The notes under the pieces are model-generated. The model was not told where the DNA came from and made no database searches. It was given only the letters and a program-made list of their open reading frames with translations. Shown here piece after piece: positions 1-11,883 of a DNA stretch of 64,000 bases. Within the stretch, counting starts at the first letter, position 1. Every line of letters begins with the position of its first letter. Both the position numbers and the translations under genes were made by a program. Origin of the DNA: Beta vulgaris subsp. vulgaris (lineage: Eukaryota; Streptophyta; Magnoliopsida; Caryophyllales; Amaranthaceae); the NCBI RefSeq assembly GCF_026745355.1, contig NC_079206.1, forward strand, positions 21,066,399-21,130,398, in the 5' to 3' direction.

Positions 1-239
1 TAACAAAAACAGCGCGTCTTGCGTGTGGCCGGCCACACGCGAAATTACAGGTGTGGCCGCGCGCGCGACACGCTCTCAGCCCGTCAGCTCATTTTCAAAT
101 GGTCATATCTCACTCGTTTCTCATTGTAATCGAGTTTTTGACCAGGCGTTGGAACGATATCGAGCCAAATTTTCATATCCAACTTTAATATTCGCAAAAT
201 ATTAAGTCTGTGAGATATAACCTTTTGAAATTGACCCTT
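1..239. other. GC-rich gene-free edge
   Basis: No gene is supported here. The first 100 bases are rich in CG, with GGCCGGCC and GCGCGCGCG words, and a short motif (a GTGGCCG word close to CACGCGAA) recurs near 43108-43145. From about 100 on the sequence is ordinary AT-rich DNA leading into the minisatellite. The short open frames across this stretch show no recognisable domain. Confidence 0.6.
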
Positions 240-1037
240 ATGCACAAACACGTATAAACAAATGGAGTTACTCTTATGAACAGATGGAGTTACTCTTATG
301 ACCAAATGAAGTTACTTGTATGAGTATGTGGTTACTTTTAATAATAAAAGGGTGTCACTCCTATAAAGAAATGTGGTTACTCTTATAAGCAAATGTGGTT
401 ACTTTTGTGAACCGTTGGGGTTGCTCGTATGATTTAATGAGGTTACTCGTATGATTTATTGAAGTTACTTGTATAAATAAATGAGGTTACTAGCATGAAT
501 TAATTGGGTTACTCATCAGATTAAATGAGGTTACTCATAGATTAAATGACATTACTAGTATGAATTAATTGGGTTACTCATGTGATAAAAATAAGGTTAC
601 TCATATAATAAAATGGGGTTACTTTTGTGAATAATTAGGGTTATTACTTGATCAAATAGGGTCATCATATGATTAAATAAGGTTAATATTGTGAACTAAT
701 GAGGTTATTCGTATGAAAAAATGAAGTTACTTTTGTGAACAAATGAGGTTACTTATTTGAATAAACGAGATTACTAATCAGTTTACTTTTATGAATGAAT
801 GAGGTTACTCGTTTGAATATATGTGGTTACTTTTGTGAACCTTTGGAGTTACTCGTATCATTAGATGAGGTTACTCGTATGATTTATTGAAGTTACTTGT
901 ATAAATGAATGAGGTTACTAGTATAAATTAATTGGGTTACTCATAAGATTAAATGATTAAATGATTAAATGAGGTTACTCTTATGAACAAATGAGGTTAC
1001 TCTTATGAATAAATGAGGTTACTCGTATTGATAAATA
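240..1037. repeat. 22-bp minisatellite, left block
   Basis: The stretch is a degenerate tandem array of a 22-bp unit with the core GGTTACTCGTATGA followed by an A/T-rich spacer of about 8 bp. Roughly 35 units are present, with many point changes. A longer period is visible: units around 398-560 recur in the same order around 825-960, so blocks of about 427 bp appear to have been duplicated. The array is interrupted at 1038 by an LTR retrotransposon and resumes at 24928, so it predates that insertion. Confidence 0.9.
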
Positions 1038-1042
1038 AGGGT
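1038..1042. repeat. Target-site duplication, left copy (AGGGT)
   Basis: AGGGT lies immediately before the TGTTACG terminus of the Tat element. The identical 5 bp follow its other terminus at 24923-24927. Five base pairs is the usual duplication length for plant LTR retrotransposons, and the match fixes both ends of the element. Confidence 0.92.
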
Positions 1043-1651
1043 TGTTACGTAGTATGAAACTAGTAAACTAATACAACAACTCCCAACTTCGGATTCTTGA
1101 TTTGGAGACTTGTGCAACAATGATTGGGCTCGGATCCCGGTACATACCTCTGATCAGCAACCTGCAAAAAGGGACCACCCTGGAGGTTTGGGTGGTATTT
1201 CCCCGTCTGATGCTTAAGTCAGATATCAGGGATATGAAGGAACTTTTAGAGAGAGAATTTATGGCAGAATAACAGTACTATGCTCTGAAAAAACGTACCT
1301 TTCCCCTGATTTCAAGGACTATTTATACTGTTTGAAATGACTGTTGTACCTTGATGTCACCCTAATTTGGGAGCATCTGATTGGCTAAGCAGTAATATGG
1401 AGACACGTGGCAAAAATACTGATTGGTTAGCACACCTCACTTTTATACAGGATTATAAGAGGTTTTAGTGGGCCTAAGTACAGATTTGGGCCATAAGAGT
1501 GGTTTTAGTACAACTTTTTCCTCAGGAAGGTGTACTTTAGCCCACATAATCCTCTGACCCATGTATTTTACTTTCATAAATGTGCGCCACTTGTATGGCT
1601 AGGATGAAGCAACGTGTCATCTTGGTAGCCCTTGATTTTTAGGCTACAACA
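1043..1651 (-). repeat. Tat element 3' LTR
   Basis: This 609-bp LTR begins TGTTACG and ends CTACAACA on the plus strand. It is nearly collinear with 11904-12390 joined to 24787-24922. Because pol reads on the minus strand, this is the 3' LTR. A TATAAAAG box on the minus strand lies at 1440-1447. Small indels and substitutions against the partner LTR show that the insertion is not recent. Confidence 0.92.
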
Positions 1652-1664
1652 TTTTCCCCTTAAA
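1652..1664 (-). other. Polypurine tract of the Tat element
   Basis: On the minus strand a purine run (AAGGGGAAAA) directly abuts the 3' LTR. This is the position expected for the primer of plus-strand DNA synthesis, and it supports minus-strand orientation of the element. Confidence 0.75.
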
Positions 1665-1830
1665 AGAGGAAGTTACTTTTTAGGCGCCAAGACGGTTGAT
1701 CTTCCTCTTTTAACCGACTTGGAACTGCCCTTCTCTTTTTCAAAAAAGAGGCGCCATTTTGCCGGTCTCCACAGGTCAACTTTATGGCAACGTTTATTTT
1801 TACCGGATGAGGGGGTCACTTTCACCCTTC

Positions 1831-1838
1831 TATAAATA
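1831..1838 (+). promoter_or_regulatory. TATA box of the opposite-strand gene
   Basis: TATAAATA lies about 230 bases upstream of the first ATG of the plus-strand gene. It is followed by a GAGAGAGA-rich leader typical of plant 5' UTRs. It sits just inside the 3' LTR of the Tat element but on the other strand, suggesting the gene has a promoter independent of the LTR. The transcription start is not mapped. Confidence 0.6.
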
Positions 1839-2064
1839 CGTGACTTTGTCGTTTCTGAAATAATTTTAACACTGCTGAGAAAATTTCTAGAGAGAGAGAC
1901 TCTGCAATTTTTTACTGAGCTTTTAGAGAGAGAAGTAACTCCCGTCCGAGCTCTTGCATTCTGCTACTCCGTCCGTCCGAAGTTTCATTTGTCTTTGACA
2001 TTCGTCCGATTCTACAGGTATTTCCTCATTCATTTCTTTTGTATTTTCAAGCATATTCTAAGAA

Positions 2065-5000
2065 ATGGATTCGTCCTCTTCATCGAACAATCCCGGCCGC
2101 TCAAAGGTTGGTACTAACCTTAGAATAGAGGGCCTGTCTTCCTCGGCATCTTCTTGAGTTGGACCTATCTCGGGCCGGACATGCATTTTTTATCTTTAGT
2201 CATGGATGGCAAAGTCAGACGACCCAGTCTTTACCTATGCAGGGTAATCTGGCGCGCGTCAAGCAAACAACTCGTATCAGACGAGGGGTTAACATGCCGG
2301 CCTCCAGCTCGGAAATGGAGGCATCAACTGGACGGATTCCCGCTGATGGAGAGCGAGAAGTCCAGAGTGCTCGTCCTGCAAACCCAAGCCCGTCTCCTGA
2401 ACTCGTCCAGGAGGAATCTGAAGTTCGGGGCTCTCCAGACCCCAACCCGTCCAATACAAGGGCGGCCTCAAATGAGTCGAACGAGGCCGAAACCTCTTCT
2501 AACCCGGATAGCGATTCAGACGAGCCATCCACCACTTCTTCTGAAATAAGGCGGCATCTAGGCCCCTTGTCTGACCCTAGGTATATCTTGGCCGAAAGCG
2601 GTTGGCTAGGACGAGTAGGTTCCTATCTTGACCACCTTTCTTCAGCCAGGCCCATGCCGGGGTATCGGTTTGTTCTTCCTGGCCGGGAGGACACTATACT
2701 TAGTGCTCCTGCTAGCCATTTCGTTGTTTATCGTCTGGCCTTAGATGCCGGACTGCACTTTCCTTCGCACCCCTTCATCAGCAGACTCCTCTATTACTAC
2801 AACATAGGACTCAACCAACTTGCCCCAAATTCCTGGCAAAACATCCTGACTTTCATAGCCGTCTATGAATTTGAAGGCGTCGATCCGTCCATGGCAGCTT
2901 TCTCACAAATACACTACGTCTCCAAGGTTCCCAAAACTGTTGATGGGGCCTGGTTTAGTGTTTGCAATCGTCAAGGCTTCATGACGTCTTGGGACAAGAC
3001 GTCCAAGATGCATGCTTGGAAGGCCGAGTTCCTGTTCGTCCAAGCTCCCACCGAGGCGGTAGCTAGACGATATCGGTTTACTAGCCGGGATGCTACCAAC
3101 CCTGGGCGAAAAGCGTCATTTCTGGAACTGGAAAACAGCTCGGCTGAAGAGTTGATGGAATACTTTAGGATTTCGGAGTATTCCATCAACGACGTCTCCT
3201 TCAAGGGTCCGTCCAACTGGATCCCTTTCAAGGAGATGTTTTACAGCGACGATTTCTTGGTCGCGGCCGATTTACGGTGGGCTGAGGATAGAGGTATACC
3301 CTGCAATAATCTCTAAGTAAATTCCCTTGTCCTCTTCTCAGGATCTTAACCATGCTTCCTTTTATGCAGACTCGGCGAAGGCAAAACTTCGGAAATCTTG
3401 GAGAGGAGACATGAGCTCGTTCAAGTTCGCAGACTATCTTTGGAAAGAATTCAGCAAAACTGGTGCAGAAAAGAGGACGGACACTCTGGTAAGTATATAT
3501 ATATATATACAATTTTTTTTTTAGTAAAGAGTCCGGTGCTGATTCTGGACGAGTTCACTCTTTATGGAACAAAGCGTCCTAGATTTTTCTAGACGTTTTC
3601 CTTCTTCGAAGAGCCAACGTCCTTGGTTGACTTCTGGACGAACTCGTTCTCCGTGGAGCAGGTCGTCCTAACTTTATTCTGGACGCCTTGCTTCCTCAAA
3701 GAGGAGAACGTCCTATCCTTATTTTGGACGCCTTGCTTCCTCGAAGAGCAGAACATCCTGGGATAACTTCAGGACGAGCTCCTTCTCTAGGGAGGAGGGC
3801 ATCATGAATTTTCACTCGGACGGGCTCCTGTTTCTTCTGATCCTTCCTTTTAAGTTAACTTTGGCTTTTTTCAGAAAAATTCCCCAACGTCCAAAGAGTT
3901 GGCGGAGAAACCGACCGTCAAGAAGAGACCGGCCACTACAAGCGAGGCCTCCCCCCCCTCCTAAAAAGGCAAGGGGGTTCACGGCCAAGCGGAAGAAAAC
4001 ATCGCGGCCAATTCCCAAGGTCGAGATCGAGATTCCGGCCAAGGAAGAGCTTCCCACGGCTGACGATCTGGCCATGGTGACCTACACTAGTCCTGCCGGC
4101 CCTCCTGCCACTGATCAGCCGAATACAGTTATCAACTTGGACGCGGCTGTGGACGGGTCAGCCTTTTCAGGTCCACTGGCCAAACTGGTAGGCCAGATGC
4201 CGGAGGCATATAGGACGGCCTCCCGTTCTTCTGGTGAGTCTTACTACTCGAATATCGTTAGAACCTTGCGGGTTGGCGGGCGGCCAATGATTCCCTCCAA
4301 CCGTCAGACGGTCGTAATACCCGTCAGAAATACTGACGAGTCACCTCTTTCAGATAAGGGAAAGGGCAAAGCTGAAGAAGCTCCGGCCGGCTCTCCAACT
4401 CTTTCTGACGACGAGTCTTCAGCCGCTTTTTCAAAGATGAGCTCGGCGGACAAAGAGAAGCTCAAGCTGGAGCTTTTCAAATGCTTCCCTGAAACTTACA
4501 CCAAGGGTTTGAGGGGAGCCTCATCAGGACATGTCGGCTGCATGTCTCAACTAGCTGCAGAGGTAACTTTTCTTTAGACGCCTTGAAATTTTATACTTAG
4601 ATATATTTCTTCAATTTTGCATCCGTCCTAACACTTTTCGGTTTTCCTTTGACAGCTCTTTGCTCGCAGTTTTATGGCCGAAGACTGGGCAAGGCAGCTG
4701 AGGAAAAAAAACAAAAAACTTGTTGCTGACGTTACTAAAGCTGCCAATCATGCCCAGTTCTCCATGGCCGAGCAGGAGTTACTGCACCAGCATTCGAAAA
4801 CAGCCTAGGAAAAACGGTTGGCTGAGATGGAGCTCCAAATCAAAAACTATCTCCTCCGGCTGACCAGTCTTCTGGACGAGAGGAATGTGGCCTTGGTGGC
4901 TGCGGCGGAACTCATGAGAGAGAACCGCTATCTCCGAGGGAAGGGCCATATGTTGAAGTTGGAACTTTCGGCCACCGAGGAGGCGGCCAAGGAGGCTATG

Positions 5001-5228
5001 AACGAAGTAATCAATACTTCGAAGGCTTAGGCTGTACAGGCCTTTGAAATGCTGGCCGAGGAGGACGACATCCCCAGGTATGTCCGCCGGCTAGAATTTC
5101 AAGAGAGCCTGCACAAGGCTAACATTAAAGGGGAGGAACCCCCCGTCTTCCAAGAATCCTCTGAAGACGAAGAGGAAGACGAAGCCGAAGCCCAAGACAA
5201 AGAGAACAACATTCTTCCAGAGGCTTAG
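2065..5228 (+). pseudogene. Opposite-strand accessory gene of the Tat element (gypsy-type transposon domain, coiled-coil C-terminus)
   Basis: This plus-strand gene lies between the end of pol and the 3' LTR, antisense to gag-pol. The first ATG at 2065 is followed by a frameshift near 2155; the main open segment runs to about 3316. It contains a block around residues 200-240 of that segment (FPSHPFISRLLYYYNIGLNQ, then LAPNSW) that resembles the plant 'putative gypsy-type transposon' domain (Transposase_28-like). Likely introns follow: acceptor TTATGCAG at about 3369, donor CTGGTAAGT at about 3489, acceptor TTTTTTCAG at 3874, donor GAGGTAAC near 4561, acceptor TTTGACAG near 4656. Exon 3 is Ser/Pro/Lys-rich, and a C run near 3950 disrupts its frame. 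The last exon is a Lys/Glu/Leu-rich likely coiled coil with an acidic tail and two in-frame stops (4806, 5028). The role of such genes is unknown. Confidence 0.7.
3535..3800 (+). repeat. Imperfect tandem repeat inside an intron of the opposite-strand gene
   Basis: The motif TGGACGCCTTGCTTCCTC followed by GAAGAG and a CGTCCT word recurs several times with a period near 45 bp, with diverged copies on both sides. It fills the presumed second intron. Isolated words of the same kind (GGACG, CGTCC) recur through the gene and its 3' flank. Confidence 0.6.
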
Positions 5229-6122
5229 CCTTCCCCATTCGCCCTCTCGGCCGCAGGCCTTTTTGTACTTGTAGCTTTTTAGTTTTGCGTTGTAATTTTC
5301 AGATTAGCTTGTAATCTCTTCTTTCATCTATAAAAATTATATTTTTACATTTCCAATGCTTTACACTTTCATGCAATGGACGCCTTGCTTTATGATTGAA
5401 CATTTATGCCTAAGTACAAAGGCAATTCGTCCTAAAAGACTTCGTCTGATCCAATAGCTCTGTTTGGCCGAGTAGCTCAAGACATTATCAGTGCCTAAGT
5501 AAAAAACTTGTGACTTAAAAACTGCTAAGTTAATAACTGTTCGGCCTGAATTTGACAATCATTCGTCATTGGACAAAGACTTAGTTATTTTAATAAATTA
5601 TGCCCTATATGCCCCCTTCTTGGACGAGGAGGTTTTGAAACTTCCTTTGTTCAAGAAGGAAAAAAGACCATAATTTCTAAATAACTTGGACGTTTTATGA
5701 AGGTGATTGCAACCCGTCCATCTTTGTTGAATTATGAAATAACTTGTTCCTTTACTAAGGTTGTTATTTCTAAGTTTTGGCTTTTGGACGGAAAGTAGGA
5801 TACCTTTACTAAGGCGTCCTAATTCCAGCCGACCTTGTTTAGGAGATGTTTAACTCTTTAAGTAAACAGACGGCCATTTTATGTATTATCCATTTTAGGA
5901 TGATAACATGTTGCCGATCTCCTAATAGAAGGTGTTTTACTTGCTGCTCTGTTTATTAGTTAGCTTTGGACGATAGTATTAACTTAAGCAAATAAATCAA
6001 AAAAGACAGAGTCATAGAGGAAGTAGATGTATTATATGAATTTTGCTTGACGGATAGTCAAGGTACATGTATACATTTCTACTTTTTTCATTGAATGCAT
6101 TAAGAAAGATTAACAAGATACC
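5229..6122. other. Non-coding spacer between convergent Tat genes
   Basis: No gene is supported. The stretch separates the 3' ends of two convergent coding regions: the opposite-strand gene (ends about 5228) and pol (ends 6123). It contains AT-rich segments such as CTATAAAAATTATAT near 5330 that could serve as polyadenylation regions, plus scattered GGACG/CGTCC words. No clear protein or RNA gene is seen. Confidence 0.6.
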
Positions 6123-7330
6123 CTAAACAAAGTATTTTTTCAAAGTATCAGAATTCCACGTCCTAGGAATAGAACGTCCGTCCATGCCTTCCAGACGAAA
6201 GGTGCCATTCTGAACTACTTCGATTATTTTGTAGGGTCCTTCCCAATTGGGAGTAAGCTTTCCTAGCTCTTTAGCTCGGCCGACCGCTTCCATCTTCTTA
6301 GACGAGGTCTCCAAGCTTCAGAGGCGCCTTGCAACTCTTTTGTTAAATCTCTGCCATTCTTACTTACAGAGTTGCATTCTCAGAAGTGCATTGCCCCTGA
6401 CTTCAGGAACTAAATCCAAAGCCGTCCGAAGAGCTGCCCATTGCATCTTCTGAGTACATCATCACCCCATGTTGGTTCCTCAACTCAATGGAAGGACGGC
6501 CTCGAGCCATATACCAGCATGAATGGAGTTTCTCCAGTGAGTTCTTGGCCGTTGTCCTTATTGACCATAAGACCAACTGCAATTCTTCACCCATAATCCC
6601 TTTGCATTATCTAACTTCTTTTTGATTCCGCCGACAAGATCTTATAAAAGCTTCGACCTGCCCATTGTTGTGGATGAGCCACTCAGCAAAGTGAGCTTTG
6701 ATTCCTTGATCGGCCAACCATTGACGAAGCTTGGGTGTTTCAAATGTGGTCCATTGTCAAAGACAATGGACGGGGCATACCAAACCTTGTGATGAGGTTC
6801 TTCCAGATGAACCCTTTGACGTCTTGGTGGTAATGCCTCTAGTGCTTCAGCCTCACCCATTTTGTAAAGTAGTCGACGGCCACTATTACAAACTCTTCTG
6901 GCCGGCCGCAATAGGAAAAGGGCCAAGAATGTCCATTCCCCATTTAGCAAAGGGAAGAGGAAAGAGGATTGGAGTTAAGTAATTGGACGGCTTCTGATAG
7001 ATGTTGCCATGCTTTTGACACTATCACATTTCTTTGCGTAAAGCAAGGCGTCCTCCTTCAAGGTCGGCCAAAAGTAGCCAGTCCTTAGAGCTTTTTCTGC
7101 TAACGCCCTCCCTCCAATGTGGGAAGCACAGGCTCCTTCATGCAGCTCTTTTAAAACGTCCAATCCTTTTCCTGCTGATGCACTTAAGAAGAGGCCGGTT
7201 GAAGGATTTTTTGTATAGAGTTTCATTCCACAACTCGAACCACTTGTCCCTAGCCTTCACGTACTTAGCTTCTAAAGGATCAAGAGGCAACCGGCCTGTC
7301 TTCTTGTACTCAACAATGGGACTCATCCAC
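6123..7330 (-). pseudogene. Tat pol: integrase region
   Basis: The minus strand encodes, from 7330 downward, a His/Cys zinc-binding segment (HEGACASHIGG, then YFWPT and a CDSVK remnant), a DDE-type core fragment around 6640-6950 (DYFTKWVEAEA-like, then FDNGPH), and a C-terminal part at 6314-6123 (LTPNWEGPYKI, ending KKYFV and a stop). Integrase would insert the cDNA into host DNA. The region is split by at least three frameshifts and one Cys of the zinc motif appears changed, so it should be inactive. It is the 3' end of pol; the next gene on the left is on the other strand. Confidence 0.82.
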
Positions 7331-7436
7331 TTATCTTCTCGGTTAAGAAACAGAACTTCCTCGGCTCAATGCTCTTGGCCGCCTTGACCTCCCAGAAGAC
7401 TGTTCTAGGACATCCCCTTCAGCCGAACTGGCTAGC

Positions 7437-8188
7437 TTAGAGAGGCATCAGCCTGATGGTTTTCAGATCTGGCACTTGATCTAGGACGAATCGCTTCAAA
7501 GACTTGATCTCCTCTTTTATCAAGTTCATATACTTACTCATGGACGCCTCCTTGCATTCGAAGTCTCCATTCACTTGGCTGACTACCAGCAGAGAATCAG
7601 TTTTAGCTTCAATTTCCAGGCTCCAGCCGCTTTGCACATTCTAATGCCGGCTAAGAGAGCTTCATACTTCTTCGTTGTTTAAGCCTGGAATTGGAACTTC
7701 ATTGCATACTCAAACTTGTCCCCTTCGCGTGACTGGAAAATGATCCCGGCACCACATCCATTAGCAGTGGATGATCCGTCCACCATTAGGGTCCAATGTT
7801 TCTTTCCCTCTGCTGGGTCCCGGACGTTTTCTACTATAGGCCGGGTAAGCTCTACAATAAAGTCCGCTAGAGCTTGCCCCTTGATTGCTTTTCCGGGCTC
7901 GAACGTCAAGTCAAACATATTGAGCTCAACGGCCCACTTCAACATTTGGCCGGATGCGTCCATCTTATGCAATACCTGCCTCGATGGCTGATCTATGTAG
8001 ACAAGAATACTGTGAGCAAGAAAATAAGGCCTCAACTTCTGACTAGCCATCAACAGCGCCAGGCCGAACTTCTCAATGGACGAATACCTGCCTTTTGCGT
8101 CCTTTAGCACATGGCTAACAAAATAAACGGGTATTTGTACTGAATTTCTTTTAGCGAGGAGAACAACACTTACCGCAAATGGGGACAC
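7437..8188 (-). pseudogene. Tat pol: tandem RNase H regions
   Basis: Two RNase H-like regions lie in series. The first (8188 to about 7830) has the usual Gypsy features, including YFVSHVLKDA and a GQALADFIVE block. The second starts at WTLMVDGSSTANGCGAG (about 7805-7755) and continues in a shifted frame to 7437. This VDGSS type matches the extra archaeal-like RNase H that Tat elements are known to have acquired. The function would be removal of RNA from RNA/DNA hybrids during reverse transcription. An in-frame stop and frameshift near 7640-7680 separate the halves of the second domain. Confidence 0.8.
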
Positions 8189-8229
8189 GGCCAGGTAAAC
8201 ATACAGTTTTTCTCCCTCGCCTGGGCTGA

Positions 8230-9486
8230 TTAGCCTAGGTAACTACCGAAGATGGTCTTTAACTTGCTGAAGTGCCTTCTCAGCTTCCTCCGTCCATTCA
8301 AACTTTGCATTCTTTTTTATCGTCGCAAAGAAGTGATGACACTTATCTCCTGATTTGAAAGGAACCGTCCAAGAGCAGCCAGACATCCCGTCAGACGTGT
8401 GCTTCCTTGACCTTGGACGGCGAGGTCATATCTAGAATTGCTGAATTTTGTCAGGGTTGGCCTCAATCCCTCGCTGATCGACCAAAAACCCTAGAAACTT
8501 CCAGCTACTACACCAAAGACGCATTTTTGCGGATTGAGCTTTAACTTGTATTTTCTCAAAGTGATGAAAGTTTCTCTCAAATCTTCCAAGTGATCTTTTT
8601 CTTCTCGACTCTTGACGATCATATCGTCAATATAAGCCTCCATATTTTTGCCAAGCTGCGGCTAAAAAACAGTGTTGATGAGCCTTTAAAAGGTGGCCGG
8701 CGCATTCCTCAAGCCGAATGGCATCCGGAGCCAGCCATATAACCTTTTTTCCGTGATGAAAGAGGTTTTATCCTGATCGCTCGGCCACATGGGAATCTGG
8801 TGGAAGCCTGAGTAGGCGTCCATGAAACTAAGTAGAGCATGTCCTGCTGTAGAATCAACCAGCCGGTCAATCTTGGGCAATGGAAAGCTGTCCTTAGGAC
8901 AAGCCTTGTTCAAATCCGTGTAATCTACACACATCCTCCAAGTACCATTCGGCTTGGGGACCATTACCACATTTGCCACCCAATCTGGATAATAGGTTTC
9001 ACGGATAAATTTGGATTTGAGAAGCTTCTGGACCTCTTGGTCGACGGCTTGATTCCTGGCCGGCCCAAGATGCCTCTTCTTTTGCCAGACTAGCTTCTGC
9101 CCCGGCTCAATATTCGGCCGATGCACCGCAACTTTAGGATATATCCCTGACATTTCCTCCACGGTATAGGCAAAAGCATCTTCAAATTCTTTTAGCAGCG
9201 CGATCAAGGCGTCCTTGATTTCAGAATTCAGGACGGACCCAATCTTCAATGTCCTTTCTGGACGCTCTGGTCTTAAACAGATCTCTACCGGGCTTTCTAC
9301 CGGCTCTGGACGTTCCAGTCCCAAGCTCATTATTGCCATAACCTCCTCAGATGATTTCTTTTCCTCTTTAATAGCCAAACACCTCCTTTTCTTACTAGGT
9401 AAAAGCATTGACGGCTTGCTCTCAGGATGGGGTAGCACTTGCACCTTCTCTACCTCTTGCTTTAACTCAATAATCTGACCCTTCAC
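8230..9486 (-). pseudogene. Tat pol: reverse transcriptase
   Basis: The N-terminal two thirds (9486-8686) are open and contain the landmark blocks WRMCVDYTDLNKACPKD, SFMDAYSGFHQI and RMPFGLRNAPATF. The catalytic YIDD box is intact in another frame at 8623-8634. The thumb and connection (LRKYKLKLNPQKC-like) continue to about 8230 in broken frames. The enzyme would copy the element RNA into DNA in a virus-like particle. At least two frameshifts prevent a full product although the active-site residues remain. Confidence 0.87.
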
Positions 9487-9585
9487 CTTCTCGGCCGAAT
9501 CATCTTCCCTGAGCTTCGGACGTTCTGCCTTTTCTTTCCAGGATGATGGTTTGAGGGTGGTAAGGTAGCATTCTCTAGCGGCTTG

Positions 9586-10270
9586 CTAATCTCCGCAAAG
9601 AGATCCAATCTTTCCCCCATCACACTCGAACTTCATCAGCATTAGATGTGTCACAATAACAGCCTTGATGTGATTTAAGGTAGGTCGTCCGAGAATGACA
9701 TTATAAGCAGTCAAGTCCCGTACTACCAAAAATTTCACAAAAAGCGTCAGAGCAGCATCTTTTTCCCCAACTCTGACGGGTAGGGTGACAGTCCCCATAG
9801 GATGAATGATTCCTCCGCCGAAGCCAATTATAGGATGATTTACATGCACCAGATCATTTTCATCAAGCTTCAACCAAGATAAACAATCAGCACTGATTAT
9901 ATCAGTAGAGCTTCCGGTATCAATCAGAATTCGCCTAACCCTGAGGTTGGCAATCTTCATTTCCACAACTAGAGGATCATCATGCGGCGTCCTTATCTTT
10001 CCTCGGTCCAACTCGCTGACCACTATTTTGGGGAAACGATCTGACTCGGCCTGGTTGGTGAGCATAACCTGACTGAGTTCCCTTAAATAGTTCTGGTGAG
10101 CATGCGAATCCTCCTGAAATGACCATTACTACATCATCATCTGTGCTTTCATCATCCTTCCTTCTTGCCTGATAGTTATCTTTCTTCTGGAATTTCCTTC
10201 CTGACGAAGGTAGATAAGAATTCATTCCTTTCGGGCCAGATCTTCTAATGCTCTCTTCAAATGCTTGCAC
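9586..10270 (-). pseudogene. Tat pol: aspartic protease
   Basis: The segment 10065-9586 contains the active-site block ILIDTGSSTDII and the downstream YNVILGRPTLN flap/core motif typical of Gypsy proteases. The Asp is intact. The region just upstream (10270-9980) is in another frame and overlaps the end of gag, so a frameshift separates gag from protease. The protease would cleave the Gag-Pol polyprotein. Confidence 0.83.
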
Positions 10271-11874
10271 TCGTTGGTCTCATGACCACAATCCTTGTGG
10301 AAATGACAATATTTGCTTTTATCTCTGTTATGGTAGGGCGTTTTCATTTCGGCCGGCGCCTTCAGCTCATGCTGACCTTTGATTTCCATAAGAATGGAAT
10401 ATTGATCTTTGTTGAACTCTATAGGTTCAACTGAGGCTGCCGGTTCAGATCGCCTACTCCTCTTAGACGAGGTGGTCAACGAAATCATTGCCCAAGTTTT
10501 AGCTTTCTTGGGCGGATTCTTTTTTGGCTGAACAGCCTCTTCAACTTTCTTTACCTCCGGCTGTTTTGCCTCAGCACAAACCTCCGTGGCATGAATGAAC
10601 ACTTCAGCTTCCTTCAAAGCTTCTGTTAAGGTTGTTATTTTCTTCTTCACCAAATCAAACTTGAAGCTTCCTGGTCTTAGACCTCGGATGAAGGCGTCAA
10701 ACGCTACTCCAGCATTCAGATCATGGATCTGCAACGCTTCCAAGTTGAATCTCTTCACATAACTTCTCAAGGCTTCTTTAGGCCCCTGCACCACTTTCCC
10801 TAAATGCATGCTTGTCTTTTGCTCTTGACGGTTTGCCACAAAATGGCTGGTGAACAAGATACTAAGCTCAGTGAAATTGTTCACTGAGTTGGGAGGTAAA
10901 TTGTTGAACCACTTCTGCGCCACGCCCTTCAATGTGGCCGGAAAGTTCTTACACCATGTAGCATCATCAACGCCCTGAACATACATCTGGTGCTTGTAAG
11001 CTGACAAATGATCATCTGGATCTGTTGTACCATCAAAAGGCTCAATAGTCGGGAGTTTAACCTTTGGGAAAGGAGGAGACTCCATGATTCTGACCGAAAA
11101 GGGAGTCGGTCAATTAATCTGGAGTGCCCCAGCCTGACCCTCAGTGCGTATGAACTCCCTGCGGTACTCCTTCAATACTGGATTTGAAGAGGTGTTAGCG
11201 AAGGCCTGACGCCTATACACCATTGGCTGCAAAACTGTCTTTTCTTGCCTTGGCTGAAAAGTCGAAGGTCCATGACTTCTTCCTGTTGTTTTAGATGGAA
11301 TTCTTAATGACGGATCCTTCATGTAAGGAGTAGACCCAGAGGCTGAACGCTGAAGAGCGGCAGCTCTCTTGGCCTCCAGGTACTCTCTAGCGTCTGTCTC
11401 CATCTTGTGACCAATGGGAGGAATATTATCTCCTGGACGGACAACCAGCTTCCAGTCCATCTTCCTCCTTGACTCACTAACAACTTGCTGCTTTCCTTTA
11501 GAAGGCGGCCTGGACAACTCTGGCCGAGGTGGCCGGCTAGTCCCTGGACGACCCTCTTGAGACCTTCCTTTGAGCGGCTCTGCTGCCTCTCCTCCTGGGC
11601 TTATCTGAACGAACAACATATTGTTCTTAATCTGCTCTTCCATGACAGCGGCCATTCTGGTCTAGAAGTCGTTTAAGACATTCTCCAAGTGACCAGCTTT
11701 CACTAGACGATCAAGGTTTTCCAGGATGACAGGGGTCACTGTCCTTCCCTCAAGATGAACGGAAGCATAATGCCTGTCCCGTCCTCGGGGTGGCCTCTTG
11801 TCATCCACAGTATCCTCTACTTGAACCCTGAAACTTCTATTCCTTGCAACGTTTGATGAGTGACAATCCGTCAT
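10222..11874 (-). pseudogene. Tat gag
   Basis: The ATG at 11874 lies about ten bases past the primer-binding site. One frame runs to 10222, broken by two in-frame stops, near 11662 (TAG) and 11110 (TGA). The N-terminal half is Pro/Arg/Ser-rich and low in complexity. The second half has the retrotransposon gag core (FDGTTDPDDHLSAYK, WFNNLPPNS, then RSYVKRFN) and a C-terminal zinc-knuckle-like motif, YCHFHKDCGHETNEC, close to the Tat version. Gag would form the particle and bind RNA. Because only stop codons interrupt the frame, the decay is mild compared with pol. Confidence 0.86.
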
Positions 11875-11883
11875 TGTTGCGTC

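Noticed and set aside
240..1037. Possible CRISPR-like array
   Set aside because: The 22-bp units are adjacent and degenerate with no unique spacers of constant length, and the context is a plant genome.
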